Below are positions 1 through 8,140 of a DNA stretch of 64,000 nt, piece after piece. The stretch is taken from contig NZ_CP066265.1 in NCBI RefSeq assembly GCF_023278085.1, forward strand, positions 1 through 64,000, in the 5' to 3' direction. The translations under genes were made by a program, and so were the position numbers. A model generated the notes under the pieces. That model saw only the letters and a list, made by a program, of their open reading frames with translations, searched no databases and was not told the origin of the DNA. Within the stretch, counting starts at the first letter, position 1. Every line of letters begins with the position of its first letter. This DNA comes from Pseudomonas syringae (GTDB lineage Bacteria > Pseudomonadota > Gammaproteobacteria > Pseudomonadales > Pseudomonadaceae).

Positions 1-2010
1 ATGTCCCGACTCAATCCCCGGCAACAGGAAGCCGTGAACTACGTCGGCGGCCCTCTTTTGGTGCTCGCCGGTGCCGGTTCCGGCAAGACCAGCGTGATCA
101 CCCGCAAGATTGCGCACCTGATCCAGAACTGTGGCATCCGCGCCCAGTACATCGTCGCCATGACCTTTACCAACAAGGCGGCGCGCGAGATGAAAGAGCG
201 GGTCGGCACCTTGCTCAAAGGCGGCGAAGGACGTGGTCTGACGGTATCGACGTTTCACAACCTGGGCCTGAATATCATCCGCAAGGAGCACACGCGGCTG
301 GGTTACAAACCGGGGTTTTCGATCTTTGACGAGACCGACGTCAAGGCCCTGATGACCGACATCATGCAGAAAGAGTATTCGGGCGACGATGGCGTCGACG
401 AAATCAAGAACATGATTGGCTCGTGGAAAAACGACCTGATCCTGCCCCCAGAGGCACTGGAAAACGCCCGCAACCCCAAGGAACAGACCGCCGCCATCGT
501 CTACACCCACTATCAGCGCACGCTCAAGGCGTACAACGCGGTGGACTTCGATGACCTGATCCTGATGCCGGTCAAGCTGTTCCAGGAACACGCCGACATC
601 CTGGAAAAGTGGCAGAACAAGGTGCGTTACCTGCTGGTAGACGAGTATCAGGACACCAACGCCAGCCAGTACCTGCTGGTGAAACTGCTGATCGGCTCGC
701 GCAACCAGTTCACCGTGGTGGGCGACGATGACCAGTCGATCTACGCCTGGCGCGGTGCGCGGCCGGAAAACCTGATGCTGCTCAAGGACGATTACCCGTC
801 GCTGAAAGTGGTCATGCTGGAGCAGAACTACCGCTCGACCAGCCGCATCCTGCGCTGCGCCAACGTGCTGATCTCGAACAACCCGCACGCTTTCGAAAAG
901 CAACTGTGGTCCGACATGGGCCATGGCGACGAGATCCGGGTAATTCGCTGCCGTAACGAGGACGCCGAAGCCGAGCGCGTGGCGATGGAAATCCTCACCC
1001 TGCACCTGCGCACCGACCGGCCTTACAGTGATTTCGCCATCCTCTATCGCGGTAACTACCAGGCCAAGCTGATCGAACTGAAATTGCAGCACCATCAGGT
1101 GCCGTATCGCCTGTCGGGCGGCAACAGCTTCTTCGGCCGCCAGGAAGTGAAAGACCTGATGGCCTATTTCCGGCTGCTGGTAAACCCGGATGACGACAAC
1201 GCCTTCCTGCGCGTGATCAACGTTCCGCGCCGGGAAATCGGCTCGACCACGCTGGAAAAACTCGGCAATTACGCCACCGAGCGCAAGGTGTCGATGTACG
1301 CCGCCACCGACGAGATCGGCCTTGGCGAGCATCTGGACAGCCGCTACACCGACCGCTTGCAGCGCTTCAAGCGCTGGATGGATGGCGTGCGCCAGCAATG
1401 CGCGCAGAACGACCCCATCGCCGCGCTACGCAGCATGGTCATGGACATTGATTACGAGAACTGGCTGCGCCAGAACAGCTCCAGTGAAAAGGCCGCCGAC
1501 TACCGGATGAGCAACGTCTGGTTCCTCATCGAAGCGCTGAAAAACACGCTGGAAAAAGACGAAGAAGGCGGCATGACCATCGAGGAAGCCATCGGCAAGC
1601 TGGTCTTGCGTGACATGCTCGAACGTCAGCAGGAAGAGGAAGACGGTGCCGAAGGCGTCCAGATGATGACCCTGCACGCGTCCAAGGGTCTGGAGTTTCC
1701 TTACGTGTTCATCATGGGGATGGAAGAAGAGATCCTCCCGCACCGCTCCAGCATCGAAGCCGACACCATCGAAGAAGAACGCCGTCTGGCCTACGTGGGC
1801 ATCACCCGCGCGCGGCAGACCCTGGCGTTTACCTTCGCGGCCAAGCGCAAGCAGTACGGGGAAATCATCGACTGTGCGCCCAGCCGTTTTCTGGATGAAC
1901 TCCCCCCGGACGATCTGGCCTGGGAAGGTAACGACGACACGCCGACAGAAGTCAAAGCGGTGCGCGGCAACACCGCGCTGGCCGACATTCGTGCCATGCT
2001 GAAACGCTAG
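1..2010 (+). CDS. rep: ATP-dependent DNA helicase Rep
   Basis: Superfamily 1A 3'-5' DNA helicase that helps replication forks pass protein roadblocks. The 669 residues match the usual length of about 670. The Walker A motif AGAGSGKT lies near residue 23, the Walker B region is DEYQDTN near 217, GDDDQSIYAWRGA follows near 241, and the C-terminal motifs TLHASKGLEF and VGITRAR are present. The gene begins with ATG at the first base of the window, and the N terminus MSRLNPRQQEA fits the family start, so it appears complete although its promoter is outside. xpt follows after 53 bases on the same strand. UvrD or PcrA is the alternative, but length, N terminus and the xpt neighbour favour Rep. Confidence 0.96.
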   Translation: MSRLNPRQQEAVNYVGGPLLVLAGAGSGKTSVITRKIAHLIQNCGIRAQYIVAMTFTNKAAREMKERVGTLLKGGEGRGLTVSTFHNLGLNIIRKEHTRLGYKPGFSIFDETDVKALMTDIMQKEYSGDDGVDEIKNMIGSWKNDLILPPEALENARNPKEQTAAIVYTHYQRTLKAYNAVDFDDLILMPVKLFQEHADILEKWQNKVRYLLVDEYQDTNASQYLLVKLLIGSRNQFTVVGDDDQSIYAWRGARPENLMLLKDDYPSLKVVMLEQNYRSTSRILRCANVLISNNPHAFEKQLWSDMGHGDEIRVIRCRNEDAEAERVAMEILTLHLRTDRPYSDFAILYRGNYQAKLIELKLQHHQVPYRLSGGNSFFGRQEVKDLMAYFRLLVNPDDDNAFLRVINVPRREIGSTTLEKLGNYATERKVSMYAATDEIGLGEHLDSRYTDRLQRFKRWMDGVRQQCAQNDPIAALRSMVMDIDYENWLRQNSSSEKAADYRMSNVWFLIEALKNTLEKDEEGGMTIEEAIGKLVLRDMLERQQEEEDGAEGVQMMTLHASKGLEFPYVFIMGMEEEILPHRSSIEADTIEEERRLAYVGITRARQTLAFTFAAKRKQYGEIIDCAPSRFLDELPPDDLAWEGNDDTPTEVKAVRGNTALADIRAMLKR

Positions 2011-2027
2011 CCGACACACGAAATTGA

Positions 2028-2633
<606 letters not shown>

Positions 2634-3265
2634 TGCACTCGAGAGCGTCCGGAAATGCATGCCCACGCGAAGCGCTCATCGTTATACACAAGTCCAACCG
2701 ACTCTCGTGCATTGCGCCATGCCTCGCCCGTGGCGACTGCACATAGAAGCGCTTTTTTATCGCGATGGCACTGGCGACGCAGAGTGCGACGTTAGTGACG
2801 GCTGAGTCCTGGCGCTGATCCGGGGGTAGCCTGGCAGGACGCCAGGCTAGCCGCACCGGGCCATGGATGGCCGGTTGCGGCGACCCCCGGATCAGTGCCA
2901 GGGCGAAGGAACCCGACGAAGTCGGGCCGGAAACAGGAGCGAGGACTTTGCCTGCTTTGGTCCCTCAAAGTAGGGCGCCGTAAGGGCGCAAAGGTGACTT
3001 GGGCCAGAAGCATACATCACTGATGCCTCAGAGCTGCCGTGTGACGCGGAGCGTCACGAAATGCATTACCACGCGGAGCGTGGGAACGAGAATTATCGGG
3101 GTGTCAGCCCCATTTTTCGGGCTCATCGAGACTTGTGTATAGCGCTGAGCGCAGAGCATGGGCACGATAGCGTTTTTCCGGACACACCTCTCGTTCCTCA
3201 CGCTCCAGCGTGGGAATGCCGTTCGTGACGCTCTGCGTCACAGACTCTACGCCGCGCAGTGTGCT
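2634..3265. repeat. Non-coding interval with repeat palindromes
   Basis: No convincing gene is visible in these 632 bases. The left part (2808-2990) holds a strongly structured element described separately. The right part (about 3030-3265) has P. syringae-type imperfect palindromes made of 'GTGACGC..GCGTCAC' and 'CACGC..GCGTGGGAA' arms, like those at 10.2, 22.8 and 34.1 kb. Open frames here translate to 'SFLTLQRGNAVRDALRH', which is the DUF1534 pattern commonly mis-annotated as a protein. Confidence 0.75.
2808..2902. repeat. Three-way-junction palindromic element
   Basis: A closing stem of 20 pairs joins 2808-2827 with 2883-2902 with a single G-T type mismatch. It encloses two hairpins: 2828-2848 (AGCCTGGC, loop AGGAC, GCCAGGCT) and 2851-2880 (CCGCACCGG opposite CCGGTTGCGG, with small bulges). 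Two further hairpins follow, CCCGAC/GTCGGG at 2912-2926 and GCGCC/GGCGC at 2975-2989. Flanking GC-rich sequence continues to about 3010. The fold is read by eye. It could be a dispersed DNA repeat or a structured RNA. Confidence 0.6.
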
Positions 3266-4585
3266 TTAGCGTGGAATACCCAGCGCACGCAAGCGCCGGT
3301 AAAGGGTGCGCTCGCTCAGCCCCAGCTCTTCGGCCAGTTCACTGCGCGAGCCTTTGAATACGCGCAGGGCGTGAGCGAGCTTCTCCAGGCTGTCGTCCGG
3401 GCGGCGATAAGACACGCCGCCCGCCTCGTCATGCCCGCGTACTTCAGCGGGCAAATCCTGCACGCGAATCACGCCGTCATCGGTAAACAGCCGGGCGCGT
3501 TCGAGGATGTTGCGCAGTTCGCGGATGTTGCCGGGGTAGCTGTAGAAACTCAGCAGCTTCATCGCGTCGGGATCGACACGCGGCGCGGCACCGGGCGCGA
3601 TCCGTTGCAGCAGGCTGTCAATCAGCAGCGGCAGGTCTTCGCTGCGTTCGCGCAGGGCTGGCAGACGAATCGGGAAGGCGCTGATGCGGTAGAACAAATC
3701 CTGGCGAAAGCTGCCCTCGGCGACCATTTCCTTGAGCGGCTTGTGAGTGGCCGCCACCAGCCGAAAATCGGAATGCACGCTTCTCAGGCTGCCCACCGGA
3801 CGAAAGCTGCCCGACTCGATCAGCCTCAGCAGCTTGACCTGCATGGCCAGCGGCACTTCGCCGATCTCATCGAGAAACAACGTACCGCCATGCGCGGCTT
3901 CAGCCAGGCCGGTCTTGCGCTGCAAGGCGCCGGTGAATGCGCCCTTTTCGTAGCCGAACAGCTCGCTTTCCAGCAGGCTTTCAGTCAGCCCCGTGCAGTC
4001 GACCACCACCAGCGGCCCGGCCGACCTTGAGCTGCTGGCATGCAGCGCACGCGCAAACAGTTCTTTGCCGGTGCCGGACTCACCCTGCAACAACACCGGA
4101 ATCTGCGCCGGCGCAGCGCGTTGCAGGGCGCTCAGCACTTCCTTGAACGCCGCCGAACGCCCCACCAGCCCGCGTTGCTGAGGCTGCACCGACGCCACCG
4201 CCACTGAACTCAGCCGCTCGACGTAGGCGATCACGTTGCCCTGATCGTCGAGAATCGGCCGCAGCTCTACATCGACATGCTCAGGGCCGCGTGGCGTGTG
4301 GTGAATATGCAGCAGACGTTCCGGCAGCCGGGTCTCATGAGCCTTGCGCATCGGGCAGTGCTCACCGGCCTGATCGCAGGGCACCGCGAACTGATGTGAC
4401 ACTCGATAACACTTCTCGCCAACATGGGGCGTGCCCTCGACGCCAAACTGTCGCTGGTAGGCGGTGTTGGCGGCGATGATGTTGTAGTCGGTGTCCAGCA
4501 CGATGGTCGGGCGCAGGTCATGTTCCAGGTACGACACCAGCGACTGCATGCGGCTGCCGGGAAAATCGGTGGCGATGACTGACAT
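3266..4585 (-). CDS. fisR: FisR-like sigma54-dependent sulfane-sulfur regulator
   Basis: Bacterial enhancer-binding protein of 439 residues. A PAS-like sensor domain spans about 15-130, an AAA+ domain about 143-380 (Walker [15 protein letters not shown] loop, Walker B GGTLFLDE), and a Fis-type helix-turn-helix is at the C terminus ([16 protein letters not shown]). Cysteines 59, 70 and 77 lie in the sensor with spacings of 11 and 7. The same spacings occur in the persulfide-sensing cysteines of Cupriavidus FisR (Cys53, Cys64, Cys71), which is recalled rather than searched. The gene is divergent from persulfide dioxygenase and sulfide:quinone oxidoreductase, the known FisR targets. The start at 4585 gives a normal-length sensor domain. 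Confidence 0.85.
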   Translation of the reverse strand: MSVIATDFPGSRMQSLVSYLEHDLRPTIVLDTDYNIIAANTAYQRQFGVEGTPHVGEKCYRVSHQFAVPCDQAGEHCPMRKAHETRLPERLLHIHHTPRGPEHVDVELRPILDDQGNVIAYVERLSSVAVASVQPQQRGLVGRSAAFKEVLSALQRAAPAQIPVLLQGESGTGKELFARALHASSSRSAGPLVVVDCTGLTESLLESELFGYEKGAFTGALQRKTGLAEAAHGGTLFLDEIGEVPLAMQVKLLRLIESGSFRPVGSLRSVHSDFRLVAATHKPLKEMVAEGSFRQDLFYRISAFPIRLPALRERSEDLPLLIDSLLQRIAPGAAPRVDPDAMKLLSFYSYPGNIRELRNILERARLFTDDGVIRVQDLPAEVRGHDEAGGVSYRRPDDSLEKLAHALRVFKGSRSELAEELGLSERTLYRRLRALGIPR

Positions 4586-4624
4586 GATTGCTCCTGAAAA
4601 CGGGATACGCGCTGACCCGACGGG

Positions 4625-4672
4625 CTGCCAGTTTATGCCATTGACTGCCAGCTGGCTGCCAATAAATGGCAG
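4625..4672. promoter_or_regulatory. Repeated CTGCCA/TGGCAG sites, probable activator-binding region
   Basis: In the fisR-pdo intergenic region CTGCCA occurs at 4625, 4645 and 4656, TGCCA at 4636 and TGGCAG at 4667. A perfect 10-bp palindrome GCCAGCTGGC sits at 4647-4656. The cluster is about 90-130 bases upstream of the possible sigma54 promoter, a usual distance for an enhancer-binding protein. Binding by the divergent FisR-like regulator is inferred. Confidence 0.4.
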
Positions 4673-4756
4673 TTACGCTGATCTGACTGGCGGCGGGATA
4701 AACCAGCGAACGGACCTCACCCTTGCAGTTACTAAGTGGTAAGCGTTTCAGACCGG

Positions 4757-4773
4757 TTGGCATGCTTATTGAG
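4757..4773 (+). promoter_or_regulatory. Possible sigma54 promoter for the sulfide operon
   Basis: TTGGCATGCTTATTGAG resembles the -24/-12 consensus TGGCACG-N4-TTGC with GG at 4759-4760. The expected GC at -12 is GA here, so the match is imperfect. It lies about 75 bases before the dioxygenase start and downstream of the repeated sites. It is proposed mainly because a sigma54 activator gene is divergent from the operon. Confidence 0.3.
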
Positions 4774-4848
4774 ACTGCAAGGCAACGACTGCCAACCGTC
4801 CCGCCTGCCGACGCGGCCTCCGGGCGAGTACAGCCATGGGAATTGCAC

Positions 4849-5733
4849 ATGATCATTGGTGAACAGCTTTACGTCGAAGCGTTATTCGACGGCGATACCG
4901 GGACCATCAGTTATCTGGTGATGGACCTGGAGAGCAAGCAATGCGCGCTGATCGACAGCGTGCTCGATTACGACCCCAAATCCGGTCGCACACGGACCGA
5001 GTCTGCCGACCGCATGATCGGCCGGGTGCGTGCCTTGCAGGCCTCTGTGCAGTGGATTTTCGAAACCCATGTACACGCGGATCACCTGTCGGCGGCGCCT
5101 TACCTGAAGCAAAAGCTGGGTGGGCAGACGGTGATCGGCAGCCACATCACGGTCGTGCAGGAAACCTTCGGCGCGCTGTTCAATGCGCAGTCCGATTTTG
5201 CGCGCAACGGCAGCCAGTTCGACGTGCTGCTGAACGATGACGCGTCATTCGCCATCGGCACGCTGCAGGTGAAAGCCATGCACACGCCCGGGCATACCCC
5301 GGCCTGCATGAGTTATCTGGTGCAGGTTGGCGAAAAGACCGTCGCGTTCGTCGGCGATACGTTGTTCATGCCTGATTACGGCACCGCCCGCTGCGACTTT
5401 CCAGGGGCCGATGCACGCACGCTGTATCGCTCGATCCGCAAACTGCTGGCCTTGCCGCCGCAGACCACCCTGTTCATGTGTCACGACTACCTGCCCAACG
5501 GCCGGGCGCTGAAATACATGACCACCGTCGCCGAGCAGCGCGCCAGTAATATTCATGTGCATGACGGTGTCGATGAAGACGCCTTCGTCGCCATGCGCGA
5601 AGCCCGCGACATGACGCTGGAGATGCCGGTGCTGATGCTGCCGTCGGTGCAGGTCAACATGCGTTGCGGGCACTTTCCGGAGCCGGAAGACAACGGCGTC
5701 GTCTATCTGAAGATTCCGCTCAATGCGCTCTGA
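4849..5733 (+). CDS. Persulfide dioxygenase (ETHE1-like metallo-beta-lactamase fold)
   Basis: Metallo-beta-lactamase-fold protein of 294 residues, probably oxidising glutathione persulfide to sulfite. The metal motif HVHADH places His74, His76, Asp78 and His79. Later ligands are in TPGHTPACMSY and VGDTLF, and CHDYLP follows. An upstream in-frame start at 4723 would add 42 residues with no family similarity, so ATG 4849 was chosen (GGGA 7 bases upstream, conserved MIIGEQLYVEALFD). The sqr gene follows after 27 bases. The family is also known as Blh in BigR-regulated operons; here the FisR-type neighbour suggests sulfide detoxification. A general glyoxalase-II-like hydrolase is the alternative. 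Confidence 0.88.
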   Translation: MIIGEQLYVEALFDGDTGTISYLVMDLESKQCALIDSVLDYDPKSGRTRTESADRMIGRVRALQASVQWIFETHVHADHLSAAPYLKQKLGGQTVIGSHITVVQETFGALFNAQSDFARNGSQFDVLLNDDASFAIGTLQVKAMHTPGHTPACMSYLVQVGEKTVAFVGDTLFMPDYGTARCDFPGADARTLYRSIRKLLALPPQTTLFMCHDYLPNGRALKYMTTVAEQRASNIHVHDGVDEDAFVAMREARDMTLEMPVLMLPSVQVNMRCGHFPEPEDNGVVYLKIPLNAL

Positions 5734-5760
5734 ACCCTGCCCGCTATTGGAAATTCCGCG

Positions 5761-7014
5761 ATGAATGACTCGAGTATTACCTGCCAGATCCTGATTGTCG
5801 GTGCGGGTGCTGCCGGCATCTCTACCGCTGCAAGCCTGCTCGCCCGCGATGCTTCGCTGCAGATCACGCTCATCGATCCTGCCGACACCCATTACTACCA
5901 GCCAGGTTGGACGATGGTCGGCGCGGGCATCTTTGAAGCGCAATCGACGGCGCGCAGTATGGTCTCGCTGATCCCCGAAGGCGTGCAGTGGATCAAAGCT
6001 GCGGTGGCGACGTTCGAGCCTCAGGACAATGCACTGACGCTGGAAGACGGACGCACCATTGGCTATCAGCAACTGGTGGTCTGCCCCGGTCTGAAGCTGG
6101 ACTGGGCTGCCATCGACGGCCTGGTCGAGACCCTCGGCGCCAATGGCGTGACGTCCAATTACCGCTTTGACCTGGCGCCGTACACCTGGCAGCTGGTGCA
6201 GAACCTGAAACAGGGCCGCGCGCTGTTCACCCAGCCGCCCATGCCGATCAAGTGCGCAGGCGCGCCGCAGAAGGCCATGTACCTGTCCTGCGATCATTGG
6301 CTGAAAGCCGGTCGGCTTGCGCAGATCAATACGCAGTTCTACAACGCGGGTGGCGTGCTGTTTGGCGTCGCGGACTATGTACCTGCGCTGATGAGCTACG
6401 TGGATCGCTACGCCATCGACCTCAAGTTCAGTCATCGGCTGGTGGCAGTCGACGGGCCGGGTAAACGCGCCACCTTCATTCGGAGCCAGCCTGACGGCAG
6501 CAGCGATACTGTCGAACAAAGCTTTGACATGCTGCATGTGGTGCCACCGCAGATTGCGCCCGATTTCATTCGCAGCAGCCCGCTCGCCGACGCGGCTGGC
6601 TGGGTAGACGTGGACCCTGCCACGCTGCGGCATCGGCAGTTCGCCAATGTTCACGGGCTGGGCGATGCCACCAACACCAGTAACGCCAAGACCGCGGCGG
6701 CAGCACGCAAGCAGGCGCCGGTGGTGGCTAACAATGTGCTGGTCGCGTTGGGTCGCCTGAGTGAAGCGGCTGAATATGACGGCTATGGCTCCTGCCCGCT
6801 GACCGTCGAGAAAGGCAGGATCGTACTCGCCGAGTTCACATACGGCGGCAAGGTTGCACCGAGTTTCCCGAGCTGGTTGCTGGATGGACGCAAGCCCACC
6901 CGGCTGGCGTGGTGGTTGAAGGCGCGCGCGTTGCCTGCGATTTACTGGCACGGCATGCTCAAGGGGCGCGAGTGGCTGGCCAGACCGAAAAAGGCTGATG
7001 CCCCACATGGTTGA
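5761..7014 (+). CDS. sqr: Sulfide:quinone oxidoreductase-type flavoprotein
   Basis: FAD-dependent disulfide oxidoreductase of 417 residues, expected to oxidise sulfide at the membrane and pass electrons to quinone. The dinucleotide motif GAGAAG is at residues 15-20. Cys108 in VVCPG and Cys165 in IKCAGAPQK are of the type II SQR pattern; Cys177 is nearby. FAD contacts are in GLGDATNTSNAKTAAA. The ATG at 5761 has GGAAATT upstream. Its 3' end overlaps the exporter gene by 17 bases, so the two are probably translationally coupled. NADH dehydrogenase-like proteins share the fold, but the cysteines and operon context favour SQR. Confidence 0.87.
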   Translation: MNDSSITCQILIVGAGAAGISTAASLLARDASLQITLIDPADTHYYQPGWTMVGAGIFEAQSTARSMVSLIPEGVQWIKAAVATFEPQDNALTLEDGRTIGYQQLVVCPGLKLDWAAIDGLVETLGANGVTSNYRFDLAPYTWQLVQNLKQGRALFTQPPMPIKCAGAPQKAMYLSCDHWLKAGRLAQINTQFYNAGGVLFGVADYVPALMSYVDRYAIDLKFSHRLVAVDGPGKRATFIRSQPDGSSDTVEQSFDMLHVVPPQIAPDFIRSSPLADAAGWVDVDPATLRHRQFANVHGLGDATNTSNAKTAAAARKQAPVVANNVLVALGRLSEAAEYDGYGSCPLTVEKGRIVLAEFTYGGKVAPSFPSWLLDGRKPTRLAWWLKARALPAIYWHGMLKGREWLARPKKADAPHG

Positions 7015-7819
7015 GCATCAACTGTTGGGCGCAGGTCTGGGCGCAATCATTGGCGTGGTACTGGCCTTGACCGGGGCAGGCGGCGGCATCCTCGCGGTAC
7101 CGTTGCTGGTGTTCGGGCTGGGTTTGACGATTGTCGAAGCCGCACCTGTCGGCCTGCTGGCAGTGGGGCTGGCAGCCGGGGTCGGTGCGGTGTTGGGCCT
7201 GCGTCAGGGCATCGTCCGCTATCGGGCTGCGGGTTACATCGCCGGTATCGGCGTGCTTGTGGCGCCGCTCGGTCTATGGCTCGCCCATCGCTTGCCCAAT
7301 GCGCCACTGGCGCTGATTTTTTCCGGCGTGTTGCTGTATGCCTGCGGGCGCATGTTCATGAGGGCCAGTCGCGAACTGCGCGACGGCCAACCGGCTGCGC
7401 GGTCGGAAACATTGCCTTGCGTGCTCAACCCGCTGCAAGGACGGCTGCGCTGGACCATGCCGTGTCTGCGCGCTCTGACGCTGACCGGCATGGGCTCCGG
7501 CTTGCTCTCCGGCCTGCTCGGCGTCGGCGGCGGCTTCGTGATCATTCCGGCATTGACCCGCTACAGCGATCTGGACATGAAAAGCGTTGTGGCGACGTCA
7601 CTGGCGGTGATCGCGCTGGTCTCGACCGGCAGCGTGATCACCGCGTCGCTGACTGGCGTGATGCACTGGGCGGTGGGCGCTCCGTTTGCGTGCGGCGCGG
7701 TACTCGGCCTGATCGGTGGCCGGCAGATCGCCCGCTACCTGGCCGGTCCTCGTCTGCAGCAGCTGTTTGCTGCATGCGGGATCGGCGCTGCGGTTATGTT
7801 GGTGTTTTCAGTGGTGTAG
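6998..7819 (+). CDS. TauE/SafE-family membrane exporter
   Basis: Integral membrane protein of 273 residues with about eight hydrophobic segments and the paired glycine-rich motifs of the family (ALTGAGGGILAVPLL near residue 25 and LLGVGGGFVIIPAL near 175). TauE/SafE proteins are thought to export sulfite or sulfonate-derived anions. It overlaps the end of sqr, and ATG 7007 is an alternative start three codons in. In this operon the probable substrate is sulfite, or another oxidised sulfur product made by the dioxygenase. The substrate is inferred from context only. Confidence 0.85.
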   Translation: MPHMVEHQLLGAGLGAIIGVVLALTGAGGGILAVPLLVFGLGLTIVEAAPVGLLAVGLAAGVGAVLGLRQGIVRYRAAGYIAGIGVLVAPLGLWLAHRLPNAPLALIFSGVLLYACGRMFMRASRELRDGQPAARSETLPCVLNPLQGRLRWTMPCLRALTLTGMGSGLLSGLLGVGGGFVIIPALTRYSDLDMKSVVATSLAVIALVSTGSVITASLTGVMHWAVGAPFACGAVLGLIGGRQIARYLAGPRLQQLFAACGIGAAVMLVFSVV

Positions 7820-7861
7820 CTGGCGACGACCCTCTTGCCAATGCTCCGCGTCCTGCTCCCA

Positions 7862-8105
7862 CACAAAGCCCCGGATCGTCGTAAGAATCCCCGAACCGTA
7901 GGAGCGAACTTGTTCGCGAAGAGGGCGGTGCAGCCCCCGAAAATGAGGCGCTTGAACCATTGCCTTCGCGAGCAAGCTCGCACAAAGTCCCGGATCGTCG
8001 CGAAAATCCCCGAACCGTAGGAGCGAACTTGTTCGCGAAGAGGCCGGTGCCGCCGCTAAAAACCTGCTGATATCCGTTAATCCGCCTTCGCGAGCAAGCG
8101 CAACG
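7862..8105. repeat. REP/BIME repeat, two tandem copies
   Basis: A unit of about 119 bases starting CACAAAGCCCCGG at 7862 recurs at 7981 as CACAAAGTCCCGG. Each copy contains the REP hairpin GGAGCGAACTTGTTCGCGAA, and the partner arm CCTTCGCGAGCAAGCTCG lies between them. The 7891-7979 segment recurs in inverted orientation at 27777-27864. These are typical intergenic REP elements. No gene is seen in 7820-8140. Confidence 0.8.
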
Positions 8106-8140
8106 TCGCCCGGCTCGCTTGCATTGGAGTCAGGCAGGAC

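Noticed and set aside
2905..2935. A hrp box beginning GGAACC at about 2908
   Set aside because: No CCACNNA follows at 15-16 bases; it is part of the palindromic element.
3158..4030. Plus-strand frame of 290 codons over the fisR gene
   Set aside because: It starts in the repeat region (DUF1534-like translation) and then runs antisense to fisR; not a gene.
5245..7008. 587-codon frame antisense to sqr and the dioxygenase
   Set aside because: Both plus-strand genes have clear catalytic motifs; the antisense frame is a codon-bias shadow.
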